NCBI GenBank assembly: GCA_020632295.1
Contig: JACKFU010000001.1
Location: 558,001-622,000 of the forward strand
Direction: 5' to 3'
DNA: 64,000 bases
Origin: Candidatus Peribacteria bacterium
GTDB taxonomy: Bacteria > Patescibacteriota > Gracilibacteria > Peribacterales > Peribacteraceae
The position numbers and the translations under genes were made by a program. Shown in pieces: positions 24,424 through 32,577 of this stretch (positions are counted from its first letter, which is position 1; each line of letters opens with the position of its first letter). Under the pieces are notes generated by a model. That model did no database searches, was not told the DNA's origin, and was given only the letters and a program-made list of their open reading frames with translations.

Positions 24424-25696
24424 TCTCTTCGCTTAAGATACTCTTCGTAATCTTCTTTCCAATTTCAACAGCAGGTTGTCCATAGGGGTCGATGCGGTAG
24501 AGCTTACCGAGAAGTACTACTTCGACGAGGAAGAGGTAGAATAGTTGTCCCAGGTGATACTCGTCGAGTTTCTGTAGGCCGATGGTGATGTGTGGTCGCT
24601 TTGCTTGCGTCAGTGCGCCACTGGTTCCTTCGTAGCAGGCATCGAGTAACTCACCGAAGGATGTGCCGGCAATGTACCCAAACGACTCTTCTACATCGGT
24701 TGGGACGTTGAGTTGTACTTTCTCTATTTCTCGAATGAAGATATGCCACTGTTTTCGCGGTCCTGCCATCCATTGCTGCAGCAAACTGTGCTGATCTTGT
24801 GTGCCAATAGCTGCCAGGGGAATGGGGTTACTGGTTTCTACTTTTCCAAGACTTTCTGCAATGAGTTGCTGATTCCAGCGTGCGATAGACTCAAGTCGTT
24901 GGCTGTAAGGCATAATCACGCGTACCTTGCAGTCTCGTTTGGTATCGAGTAAAAATTGCACGCCTGCAAGCATTGCTGCCGGATTTTCATCTGGCACAGT
25001 ATTTTTGCAACTCTCGCCAATATCAATTGCACCACGAACAAACTGATCTACGTCTCCTCCAAGGAGAGCAAGTGGCAGGAGTCCCACTGGCGTAAAGATG
25101 GAGTAGCGACCACCGACACCGGCAGGAATTGGAAGTGTACGAATACCATGCTCTAGACAAAAACTTTTGAGTGCACCTTTCTTGGGATCTGTGATACCGA
25201 CGGTATAGTCACCGGCTTTCTCTCCGCGAGCAGCTTTGATTTTTTGCCAACACCAGAAGAATACACTCATGGGCTCTAGTGTTCCTCCGCTCTTACTGAC
25301 GACCACAAGCAACGCACTCTTCCAGTCGATAATCTGGTCGTAGAGACGTAGCATGGCAGGGTCGATAGTATCGAGGAGGATAAATTCGGCTGTATCCGGT
25401 GTTTCAAATACTTCGCGGATTACTTTTGGGCCTAGTCCGGAACCTCCAATGCCTACCCAGACGATGGTCTTGAGTTTTTCTAGGCGAGCAAATTCAGCAA
25501 TTTCCTTTACCTTTGCAATGGTACTTTCATTTTTTGGATCTTGCATCCACTCGTGCTCGCCCTGTTCTGCTTCTTTGTTAATATCTTCGATATATCGACG
25601 TAGACTTGTAAGAATGCTGGAAAATTCCTGTTCGGGGATACCTTTATTTGGGGTAATGGCTTTGCCCATTGCAGAGGAGATGTCGAGTTGTAGCAT
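24416..25696 (-). CDS. pgi: Glucose-6-phosphate isomerase
   Basis: 426 aa, somewhat shorter than the usual ~450. The substrate-phosphate signature VGIGGSGLGPKV (about 80-91), VVSKSGGTLEP (about 131-141) and the late catalytic region around KRPHITIGLQKLDEYHLGQLFYLF are present. It interconverts glucose-6-phosphate and fructose-6-phosphate. The last residues are encoded by a family D heptamer repeat, and the start codon overlaps a family A octamer repeat, so this gene has a repeat at both ends. Confidence 0.95.
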   Translation of the reverse strand: MLQLDISSAMGKAITPNKGIPEQEFSSILTSLRRYIEDINKEAEQGEHEWMQDPKNESTIAKVKEIAEFARLEKLKTIVWVGIGGSGLGPKVIREVFETPDTAEFILLDTIDPAMLRLYDQIIDWKSALLVVVSKSGGTLEPMSVFFWCWQKIKAARGEKAGDYTVGITDPKKGALKSFCLEHGIRTLPIPAGVGGRYSIFTPVGLLPLALLGGDVDQFVRGAIDIGESCKNTVPDENPAAMLAGVQFLLDTKRDCKVRVIMPYSQRLESIARWNQQLIAESLGKVETSNPIPLAAIGTQDQHSLLQQWMAGPRKQWHIFIREIEKVQLNVPTDVEESFGYIAGTSFGELLDACYEGTSGALTQAKRPHITIGLQKLDEYHLGQLFYLFLVEVVLLGKLYRIDPYGQPAVEIGKKITKSILSEENS

Positions 25697-25732
25697 TAGA
25701 GTGTTAGAGTGTTAGGAAGTTAGAGTGTTAGG
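25696..25732. repeat. Octamer tandem repeat, family A, upstream of pgi
   Basis: TTAGAGTG, TTAGAGTG, TTAGGAAG, TTAGAGTG and TTAGGT on the plus strand. In the sense of pgi the sequence reads CACTCTAATG, the ATG being the start codon. The same junction precedes dcd at 47266. Confidence 0.9.
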
Positions 25733-25739
25733 TCAAAAG

Positions 25740-26324
25740 TTATATTTGCTTGAGTGCCGCAGCAACTCGCTCTTCACTGGTTTCTAAATCTGATGGAAGG
25801 TCTTTTAAGACGTTCATAATAGAGCTGGTGTCATATCCTAGGTTCTTTAGGGCATCAATGACATCTTGGTCATGTAGTCCTCTTTCCTCTTTCCACTTTC
25901 CTCTTTCCACTTCAAAGATTTCCGGTTGTTTTTCTGCGAGAGACTTTAAATCAACGAGAAGTTTTTCTGCTGTTTTCTTTCCAATGCCTTTTACTGATGT
26001 AAGGAGTTTTGGTTCTTGTGTTCCGATTGCCTGCATCAGAAGACTCTTTGGAACAGCAGATAGTTCCAGAGCATGCCTTGGGCCGATACCGCTCATGTTG
26101 ATGAATCTCTCAAAGAGTGCCTTGTCGTTTCTTGTTAAAAATCCAAACAGATCAAAGCGGTCTTCCCGAACGTAGGTATGAATGTGGAGCAGTGCTTCCT
26201 GCTCATCCTGGAGCTCATCCCAGACGGTGATTGGTACCAGCACTCTATACCCAATACCTCCTACTTCTATGGTCACTTCTTCGGAGCTTTGCCTGTGGAC
26301 TATTCCGCGTAATGTAGCGATCAT
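25740..26324 (-). CDS. ruvA: Holliday junction helicase subunit RuvA with repeat-encoded linker
   Basis: 194 aa from the ATG at 26324 (MIATLRGIV, the family start); the frame is open further upstream but the extra 37 residues cross the promoter. Domain I is an OB-fold (about 1-62), domain II has helix-hairpin-helix motifs (GIGPRHALEL, VKGIGKKTAEKLLVDL), and domain III binds RuvB (about 148-194). RuvA tetramers hold four-way junctions for branch migration. The linker between domains II and III contains a 35-nt heptamer repeat, translated as FEVERGKWKEERGLHD. Confidence 0.95.
   Translation of the reverse strand: MIATLRGIVHRQSSEEVTIEVGGIGYRVLVPITVWDELQDEQEALLHIHTYVREDRFDLFGFLTRNDKALFERFINMSGIGPRHALELSAVPKSLLMQAIGTQEPKLLTSVKGIGKKTAEKLLVDLKSLAEKQPEIFEVERGKWKEERGLHDQDVIDALKNLGYDTSSIMNVLKDLPSDLETSEERVAAALKQI
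25880..25914. repeat. Heptamer tandem repeat, family C, inside ruvA
   Basis: CTCTTTC, CTCTTTC, CACTTTC, CTCTTTC and CACTTCA, 35 nt, within the coding region of the flexible RuvA linker. The reading frame is preserved. Confidence 0.9.
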
Positions 26325-26332
26325 GGAGGGGA

Positions 26333-26341
26333 AGTATACCA
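26333..26341 (-). promoter_or_regulatory. Extended -10 of ruvA, leaderless geometry
   Basis: TGGTATACT; the hexamer ends 8 nt before the ATG at 26324. Confidence 0.55.
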
Positions 26342-26365
26342 CATCTCCCATAAAAGCCATTTTTG

Positions 26366-26374
26366 TGCTATAAT
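26366..26374 (+). promoter_or_regulatory. Extended -10 of the M23 peptidase gene
   Basis: TGCTATAAT; the hexamer ends 8 nt before the ATG at 26383. GAGAGG lies between them, so a weak Shine-Dalgarno role cannot be excluded. Confidence 0.6.
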
Positions 26375-26382
26375 GAGAGGAA

Positions 26383-27636
26383 ATGCATATCAAACAAAGA
26401 CTTTCAATTGTTGCGCTTGCCTTGGTCTCTTTCATGCCACTGTTTTCGGTGGAATTGAGGGCATCGCTTATGGAAAAGCATCAAGCTGCAGAGGAGCTCG
26501 ATATTGTACTCAAAGAAGCGGAGAGTGTGCAGCATGCTGGCAGTGGACTGTTTTACGAAAAGTCACGTGCAGAAAAGCAGATGCAAGAGCTTGGTGAGCA
26601 GGTGGAAGCAGCACAGTTCCGAAAGACACAAGCACGCAGAAAACTTGTGCTGGTTCACCGACATATTCAAGAGCTCAACGATGTATACGGTATTGATGCT
26701 ACGAATACTGGCGCACTCATTGCCTCTATTGAACAGGAAGAGGAGAACGTATCTGCCTTTCTTCGATATGTCGCAAGGCGACAGTTTACGCTGGCAATGG
26801 GAGGATCAGATTTTGGTGTGACTCTAGCACAACATCTTCTCAGCACTTCGCTTGGTGAAATAACAGACAGTCGCGTGCATAGTCGAGCTGTCACGTACGC
26901 TCGTCTCCGTGTCTTTAAGACAGCTCTTCTTGCAAAACAACTCGGTGATGAAGCACGTCTACTCGAGGGGGAGTATCAACAAGAACTCAAACACTATGAG
27001 GAGGTATGGCAACAGTATCTCGAGGCAAAGCAGGGCGTTTCCAGTGCACAGGCACGCATTGCAGAAGTCCAACGTATTACTGCAGAGGTCGATGCACAAA
27101 TTCTCAGTTTGCAACGCGAACTAGCACGTATCGATGCGCAGCTCATTGCGCGACTCGAACGTGAACTCATTGAAAAAGGCCTTATGAGTCCCCAACCTGG
27201 TGAACGCAGCGATGGTCGTATTCGTAGCAAGCAGACGTTCCAGTGGCCCGTAAATGGTCGTGTATCTGCTGGGTTTTTCAATGCTGCGTACCAAGCATTC
27301 TTCGGTGTTGCGCATAAGGGTGTCGATATTGTTGTACCACATGGTACGCGTGTTTCAGCTGCTGCCGATGGCGTTGTGTATCTTGCACGTGATGGCGGAC
27401 AATTTGGGTACAGCTATATCCTCATTGGTCATCGTAATGGATATGCGACTCTCTATGGTCACCTGAGTTCGTTCACTGTTTCCTCTGGTCAAGAAGTTGC
27501 GAAGGGGACTGTTATCGGATATTCCGGTGGCACTCCTGGGACACATGGAGCCGGTCCCATGACGACCGGTGCGCACCTGCATTTTGAAGTGATAAAGAAT
27601 GGAGCGCATGTGGATCCTCTTACAGTTCTTCCATGA
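26383..27636 (+). CDS. EnvC/NlpD-like murein hydrolase (coiled coil + M23 domain)
   Basis: 417 aa. A signal peptide (about 1-27) is followed by a long coiled-coil region (about 30-270). The C-terminal M23/LytM domain (about 285-417) has the zinc-site motifs HKGVDIVVP and HLHFEV, and the YATLYGHLSSF strand. With the metal ligands intact it is probably an active endopeptidase and not a mere activator. It would cut peptidoglycan cross-links, for example at division. Divergent from ruvA; their promoters share the short gap. Confidence 0.88.
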   Translation: MHIKQRLSIVALALVSFMPLFSVELRASLMEKHQAAEELDIVLKEAESVQHAGSGLFYEKSRAEKQMQELGEQVEAAQFRKTQARRKLVLVHRHIQELNDVYGIDATNTGALIASIEQEEENVSAFLRYVARRQFTLAMGGSDFGVTLAQHLLSTSLGEITDSRVHSRAVTYARLRVFKTALLAKQLGDEARLLEGEYQQELKHYEEVWQQYLEAKQGVSSAQARIAEVQRITAEVDAQILSLQRELARIDAQLIARLERELIEKGLMSPQPGERSDGRIRSKQTFQWPVNGRVSAGFFNAAYQAFFGVAHKGVDIVVPHGTRVSAAADGVVYLARDGGQFGYSYILIGHRNGYATLYGHLSSFTVSSGQEVAKGTVIGYSGGTPGTHGAGPMTTGAHLHFEVIKNGAHVDPLTVLP

Positions 27637-27742
27637 GATAGAACTTATTTTTTGGCTTTATAAAGCTACAATGTAATACTGCTGCTTTTTAATTATTTCA
27701 GCACCTTTCCCTGGTGTATGTCATTTGTTAGTCTTGGTGTCT

Positions 27743-28060
27743 ATGCAGGGTGATACAACTGCACCGGCCACAAAAGCAGATATGCAACAACTGATGGATC
27801 ATATTGATGAGACCATTGCTGTTTTGCATGATGATATGCAACTTTGGAAGGATGCACTGCAAAAGGATACGGAACAATGGAGAGATGAAGTGCATCAAGA
27901 CACAGAAAAATGGAAGGAAGAGATTAAAGCAGATTTTTATATTGCCGTTGGTCAGATTCGTCATGATCTCATTGGTGCAAATCGCGATGAAATTTCTGTC
28001 TTACAAGATGCACGTCAAGATCATGAGAGGCGAATTGCGACTCTAGAGTCTCGCGTGTAG
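27743..28060 (+). CDS. Small coiled-coil protein
   Basis: 105 aa from the ATG at 27743 (an upstream non-ATG start would add six residues). Almost entirely helical, with heptad-like repeats DMQLWKDALQKDTEQWRDEV and QDTEKWKEEI, and charged residues throughout. No signal peptide or membrane helix. It resembles the many short coiled-coil proteins of unknown role in small-genome bacteria. The stop abuts the stop of the convergent rsmI gene. Confidence 0.6.
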   Translation: MQGDTTAPATKADMQQLMDHIDETIAVLHDDMQLWKDALQKDTEQWRDEVHQDTEKWKEEIKADFYIAVGQIRHDLIGANRDEISVLQDARQDHERRIATLESRV

Positions 28061-28750
28061 CTATCTCTTTGGACCAATAACGATGACAAACTCTCCTTTC
28101 TTCATAAGTGACGTTGCAGCTTCCTTTGCCAGTGCAACCGTTGTGTGGGTTACTTCCTCGTGCATCTTAGTCAGCTCTCGTGCAATGACGATCGCGCGGT
28201 CTGGCTGACTACTCAGCGCATCGGCAATTTCGCAGAGTGTTTTATCAATGCGGTGCACCGATTCGTATAGAACTATTGTTCGCTTCTCTTCTACAAACGA
28301 TTGGAAGAGTGTCTGGCGTCCTTTCTTAAGAGGTGGGAATCCGATGTAGACAAATTGGTTGATCGGTAGACCAGAGACAGACAGTGCTGCAAGGAAGGCA
28401 GAGGGGCCGGGGATTACTTCAATACAGTGCTGAGCGCTAAGTGCTGAATGCTGAGATACAGTAGAAATCAGTTTATAGCCGGGGTCGGAGATGCACGGAG
28501 TTCCAGCATCGGAGACAAGTGCGAGGTGTTGCCCTGCTTGTAGGCGCTCAATAATCCCGTCGATTTTTCGGTCATCTGTGTAGCCATGGCAGGAGATCAG
28601 TTCCTTCTTTTCAATGCCAAGTTGCTTGAGGAGGTTTCCTGTTACCCGGGTATCTTCGCAGACAATCGCATCACACTGCTTGAGAGTTTCTATTGCTCGG
28701 AGGGTGATATCTCCGAGATTCCCGATGGGGGTGGCAACAATGGAAAGCAT
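28061..28750 (-). CDS. rsmI: 16S rRNA (cytidine-1402 2'-O)-methyltransferase RsmI
   Basis: 229 aa. It begins LSIVATPIGNLGDITLRA and includes CEDTRVTGNLL, SDAGTPCISDPGYKL and IPGPSAFLAALSVSGLP, all SAM-binding and family signatures. It methylates the ribose of C1402 in the decoding centre. It is shorter than the ~280-aa E. coli enzyme because the C-terminal extension is absent. Between SDPGYKL and IPGPSA a heptamer repeat encodes VSQHSALSAQHC, longer than the usual linker. Confidence 0.94.
   Translation of the reverse strand: MLSIVATPIGNLGDITLRAIETLKQCDAIVCEDTRVTGNLLKQLGIEKKELISCHGYTDDRKIDGIIERLQAGQHLALVSDAGTPCISDPGYKLISTVSQHSALSAQHCIEVIPGPSAFLAALSVSGLPINQFVYIGFPPLKKGRQTLFQSFVEEKRTIVLYESVHRIDKTLCEIADALSSQPDRAIVIARELTKMHEEVTHTTVALAKEAATSLMKKGEFVIVIGPKR
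28426..28453. repeat. Heptamer tandem repeat, family F, inside rsmI
   Basis: AGTGCTG, AGCGCTA, AGTGCTG and AATGCTG, followed by a degenerate fifth unit. Translated within RsmI. Confidence 0.85.
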
Positions 28751-28757
28751 GGCAGGT

Positions 28758-28763
28758 ATTATA
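28758..28763 (-). promoter_or_regulatory. -10 of rsmI, leaderless geometry
   Basis: TATAAT ending 7 nt before the ATG at 28750. Confidence 0.6.
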
Positions 28764-28811
28764 CAGTACTTACTTTACCTTCTCGGTAAAACAGGTATTA
28801 TTCCGCTACTT

Positions 28812-31508
28812 ATGCCACAGAAAGACGACAACGACGGCGTCCAAGACGAGCTTCCCTTTGAGGATGATGAGGAGCAATCTGAGCAATCTCTGTCTGATTC
28901 TCCGCTGCCAAAAGCAGTACCACTTGCCGAAGAAGGGGAGACAATCGCTAGCATTGGTCGACTAGCTCCTCGTCCCATTGTCAATGAAATGGAGGAGAGC
29001 TACCTCGGTTATGCCATGAGCGTTATCGTTTCTCGTGCACTGCCTGATGCTCGTGACGGACTCAAGCCTGTGCACCGACGCATCCTGTATGTTATGCATG
29101 AGCTTGGTTTGCGCAGTCAAGCGAAGTTTCGAAAATCAGCTGCAGTCGTTGGAGATGTGATGGGTAAATACCACCCACATGGTGATAGCGCTATTTACGA
29201 TGCACTTGCTCGTATGGCGCAGGACTTCTCTATGCGTCATATGCTTATAAATGGTCAGGGAAACTTTGGTTCTATCGATGGCGATAACCCAGCTGCAATG
29301 CGTTACACCGAGGCAAAGATGCAGAAAATTACCGAAGAGATGCTTGCGGATATCGAGAAGAACACTGTTGAGTTTCGGCCAAACTATGATGGTAGTAAAA
29401 AGGAGCCGTCCGTTTTGCCCGCAAAAGTACCAAACCTTCTCTTAAATGGAAGTGTGGGTATCGCTGTTGGTATGGCGACAAACATGCCGCCACACAATCT
29501 GGGTGAACTTGTTGATGCTCTTGTCCATCTTTTGGAACATCCTGATGCAACGGTAGAAGACCTTCTTACGTATGTACAAGGTCCCGATTTTCCAACGGGA
29601 GGAATTGTGTATGACAAAGAAGTGCTTAAGCAGGCGTATCTTACAGGTCGTGGGAGTGTTGTCGTTCGTGGAAAAGCAGAGATTGAAGAAACAAAGAGTG
29701 GGGGGCGTTACCAAATTCGCATCAATGAAATCCCTTACCAGGTGAACAAGTCCAATATGATTGAGAAGATGGCGCGTCTGGTGAATGACAAGGTGATTGC
29801 AGGTATCTCTGATATTCGCGATGAGTCTGATCGTGAAGGGATTCGTATCATCATTGAACTCAAGAAAGATAGCTATCCCCAGAAAGTATTAAACCAGCTC
29901 TTTAAGCATACCGACCTCCAAAGTAGCTTCGGATACAACTGTATTGCCCTTGCAGATGACGGTATTCAACCGAGACTTCTTAACCTTCAGGAGATGCTTG
30001 CTATCTTCCTGGATCATCGACGCGAAGTGATTACACGTCGTGTCACGTACGATCGTGATCGTGCAAAGGAGCGTGCGCATATCTTAGAAGGATTAAAAAT
30101 TGCCCTTGATGATATTGATGCGGTTATCGAAACCATCAAGAAGAGTGCTGACAAAGAAGAGGCACAGATTAATCTTGTCAAAAAGTTCAAACTTACTGAA
30201 ATTCAAGCTGATGCTATTTTGCAAATGCGTTTGCGTACACTCTCTGGTCTTGAACGCAAAGCAATCGAGAGCGAACTCAAAGAAAAGCTCGATTTCATCA
30301 AGGAATGCGAGGCAATTCTTGGCGATTCAAAGCGCATTGATGCGATTATTAAAGAAGAAGTAACGTCAATTAAGGAACAGTTTGCTGATGAACGTCGTAC
30401 AACCATTGTCAAGCATGCTGTCGGACAGTTCAGCGCAAAAGATACCATTCCAAATGCACCGATGATTGTTGCGCTCACGACTGGTGGATATGTAAAGCGG
30501 CTTTCACCAATGCAGTTTAGAGCGCAACAGCGTGGTGGAAAGGGGGTGAAGGGTATGACGACAAAAGATGAAGATGAAATTCAGACACTTCTCCATGTGA
30601 TGAATCATGATGATCTCTTGTTCTTCACCAATACTGGACGTGTCTTTAAGCTTCCTGCCTATGAACTACCGCAAGGCAGTCGTATTGCTAAGGGGCAGGC
30701 GATTGTGAACTTGCTTCAACTCCAGCCTGATGAAGTGATTACAGCAATTCTCAAGGCAGATCTCGAGGATAAGACACACCTCTTTATGATCACTGAACAG
30801 GGTACCGTGAAGCGTACGGAACTTAATCAGTTTGATAACATTCGTCGCAGCGGTCTCATTGCCCAAAAAATGAATGACGGTGATAAGTTGAAGTGGGTCC
30901 TTGCGACTGGTGGAAAAGATGAAATTCTCATTGTGACCAAGAAAGGAAAAGCAATTCGCTTCCCTGAGGAAGATGTGCGAGCAATGGGGCGCAGTGCTGC
31001 CGGTGTTCGTGGGGTCAAACTTGGGAATAACGATGTTGTTGTTGAAGCAGGCGCTATTGCCAATTCGAAGACGAGCAAACTCCTTGTTGTCATGGAAAAT
31101 GGTCTTGGAAAGATGACGCCAGTTGAGGAGTATCGGTTCCAAGGTCGTGGTGGTAGTGGTGTGAAGGCCGCCCAGTTAACCTCGAAAACTGGTGATATTG
31201 TTGGAGGATGCATTTTACAAGAGGGTGAAGATGGAGACCTGCTTTGTCTCAGTAAGCAAGGTCAGGCTATTCGTATGAAGTTATCGGATATTCCGTCCCG
31301 TGGCAGAGCAACGCAGGGAGTTATTGTTATGCGCCTTAAAGCAAATGACAAAGTGGCAACAATGAGCGTTGTGATGGAAGATAAAGAAGGGGAGGAGGCT
31401 GTATTGGAAGCTGCCGAAGAGATGCAGGAAGAGGAGCTTGAGGCTATTAAAAAAGAGGAACGTAAGGTGAAGCGCGCAGCAAGTGCGGGGAGGAAAAATC
31501 AAAAATAG
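28812..31508 (+). CDS. gyrA: DNA gyrase subunit A
   Basis: 898 aa from the ATG at 28812; the frame is open 66 codons further upstream but that part is antisense to rsmI. An acidic N-terminal extension of about 50 residues precedes the usual start. The active-site tyrosine is Y165 (AAMRYTEA) and the quinolone region reads HPHGDSAIYD (121-130). The C-terminal beta-pinwheel carries a GyrA box (QQRGGKGVKG), which identifies gyrase as opposed to topoisomerase IV. The tail is acidic then basic. It cuts and passes DNA to introduce negative supercoils. Confidence 0.96.
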   Translation: MPQKDDNDGVQDELPFEDDEEQSEQSLSDSPLPKAVPLAEEGETIASIGRLAPRPIVNEMEESYLGYAMSVIVSRALPDARDGLKPVHRRILYVMHELGLRSQAKFRKSAAVVGDVMGKYHPHGDSAIYDALARMAQDFSMRHMLINGQGNFGSIDGDNPAAMRYTEAKMQKITEEMLADIEKNTVEFRPNYDGSKKEPSVLPAKVPNLLLNGSVGIAVGMATNMPPHNLGELVDALVHLLEHPDATVEDLLTYVQGPDFPTGGIVYDKEVLKQAYLTGRGSVVVRGKAEIEETKSGGRYQIRINEIPYQVNKSNMIEKMARLVNDKVIAGISDIRDESDREGIRIIIELKKDSYPQKVLNQLFKHTDLQSSFGYNCIALADDGIQPRLLNLQEMLAIFLDHRREVITRRVTYDRDRAKERAHILEGLKIALDDIDAVIETIKKSADKEEAQINLVKKFKLTEIQADAILQMRLRTLSGLERKAIESELKEKLDFIKECEAILGDSKRIDAIIKEEVTSIKEQFADERRTTIVKHAVGQFSAKDTIPNAPMIVALTTGGYVKRLSPMQFRAQQRGGKGVKGMTTKDEDEIQTLLHVMNHDDLLFFTNTGRVFKLPAYELPQGSRIAKGQAIVNLLQLQPDEVITAILKADLEDKTHLFMITEQGTVKRTELNQFDNIRRSGLIAQKMNDGDKLKWVLATGGKDEILIVTKKGKAIRFPEEDVRAMGRSAAGVRGVKLGNNDVVVEAGAIANSKTSKLLVVMENGLGKMTPVEEYRFQGRGGSGVKAAQLTSKTGDIVGGCILQEGEDGDLLCLSKQGQAIRMKLSDIPSRGRATQGVIVMRLKANDKVATMSVVMEDKEGEEAVLEAAEEMQEEELEAIKKEERKVKRAASAGRKNQK

Positions 31509-31527
31509 GAGAAACACATCACATTTT

Positions 31528-31555
31528 TTGCATTTTCTCGTTATATCTCTACAAT
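31528..31555 (+). promoter_or_regulatory. Promoter of rpmE
   Basis: TTGCAT, 16-nt spacer, TACAAT; ends 9 nt before the ATG at 31565. Confidence 0.55.
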
Positions 31556-31564
31556 CACTCCGTT

Positions 31565-31786
31565 ATGAAAGCCGGAATCCACCCAGAACTGCATAAAAAG
31601 GCCAAAATCACATGTTCTACATGCAATGAGGTCTACGAAATCCCAACGACCGTTGAGGAAATTTCCGTTGAACGCTGCCGAAACTGTCATCCGGTCTATA
31701 CTGGAAAAGAGCAAACAAGTGCAACAGGAGGCCGCGTAGAGCGATTCCGCAAGCGAATGGAGAAGGCAAAAAATGCTGAAAGCTGA
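31565..31786 (+). CDS. rpmE: Ribosomal protein bL31 (zinc-binding type)
   Basis: 73 aa. It starts MKAGIHPELH. Two CxxC pairs (CSTC and CRNC) bind zinc, followed by HPVYTGKEQ and a basic tail. A component of the large subunit near the central protuberance. The last residues and the stop fall in a family B heptamer repeat. Confidence 0.96.
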   Translation: MKAGIHPELHKKAKITCSTCNEVYEIPTTVEEISVERCRNCHPVYTGKEQTSATGGRVERFRKRMEKAKNAES

Positions 31787-31809
31787 AAGCTGAGAGCTAA
31801 AAGCTAAGA
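31775..31809. repeat. Heptamer tandem repeat, family B (5 units)
   Basis: GCTGAAA, GCTGAAA, GCTGAGA, GCTAAAA and GCTAAGA, exactly 35 nt. The first units encode the C-terminus of L31 and its stop. Confidence 0.92.
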
Positions 31810-31827
31810 TGTGGCTTTAGTTCATAT

Positions 31828-31854
31828 CTAGCACTCTTTGCTAAAGAATGCTAA
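31828..31854 (+). promoter_or_regulatory. CIRCE operator of hrcA
   Basis: CTAGCACTC, 9-nt spacer, GAATGCTAA, two mismatches from the consensus inverted repeat. It overlaps the candidate -10 (TAAAAT at 31852-31857), which ends 6 nt before the hrcA ATG. Binding of HrcA here would block its own promoter. Confidence 0.88.
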
Positions 31855-31863
31855 AATATACAT

Positions 31864-32577
31864 ATGAATGAACGTCAATCTCGGCTTCTTCAGGCCATTA
31901 TCGACGAGTTTATTGCAACTGCCTTGCCTGTGGGGTCTAAACAGATTGTGGAGAAGGGCTACTTTGATGTCTCTGGTGCGACTGTGCGTAATGAAATGCA
32001 GATTCTTGCGGAGGAGGGGTTTATAGAGCAGCCACATACTTCCTCTGGGCGTGTACCGACTGCTATTGGGTACCGTGTGTATGTACGTGAGCATTTAAAA
32101 CCCACAAAGCACGAAGTACAGGTACGTAAGCAGTTTGAAACACTCAAGGAGCATTATTTTAAGAGAAAAGACCAGGAGTATGTCTACGATGCAGTCGCTA
32201 TGCTCTCTCGTATGACGCCAAACGTTGTCTTTGCAACGGTGCCTCACAAAGATAGAGTCTTTTACCTTGGTCTCTCTAATGTTCTTCGCCAGCCGGAGTT
32301 TATTGCAGATCCTCGTATGGCATGTGGTATTGCTGAAGTACTTGAGGAATCGTTTAGTAGGCTCCTTGACTCTATTGAGATAGATGAAACAGTGCGATAC
32401 TTCATTGGTGATGAAAATGCCTTTGAACAGATCAGCAGTTGCAGCGTTATGCTTACGTCTTACACCGTTCGAGGGACAACGGGCGCCATTGGCATTCTTG
32501 GTCCGATGCGTATGGACTATAGCTACAATACCGTCGCTCTCGATCTTGTTGCCGATATGATTCGCAATGCCTCATGA
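31864..32577 (+). CDS. hrcA: Heat-inducible transcription repressor HrcA (short form)
   Basis: 237 aa against about 340 in most bacteria. The N-terminal winged helix is intact (ERQSRLLQAIIDEFIATALPVGSK, then VSGATVRNEMQILAEEGFIEQPHTSSGRVPT). The C-terminal GAF-like part retains TTGAIGILGPMRMDYSYNTVALD, so the missing length is mainly the inserted dimerisation domain. With a CIRCE site overlapping its promoter it is autoregulated. Its stop overlaps the start of the ATPase gene downstream (ATGA). Confidence 0.93.
   Translation: MNERQSRLLQAIIDEFIATALPVGSKQIVEKGYFDVSGATVRNEMQILAEEGFIEQPHTSSGRVPTAIGYRVYVREHLKPTKHEVQVRKQFETLKEHYFKRKDQEYVYDAVAMLSRMTPNVVFATVPHKDRVFYLGLSNVLRQPEFIADPRMACGIAEVLEESFSRLLDSIEIDETVRYFIGDENAFEQISSCSVMLTSYTVRGTTGAIGILGPMRMDYSYNTVALDLVADMIRNAS

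Noticed and set aside
28614..28811. N-terminal extension of gyrA
   Set aside because: It is antisense to rsmI and lacks family similarity; the ATG at 28812 has a candidate -10 (TATTAT) 10 nt upstream.
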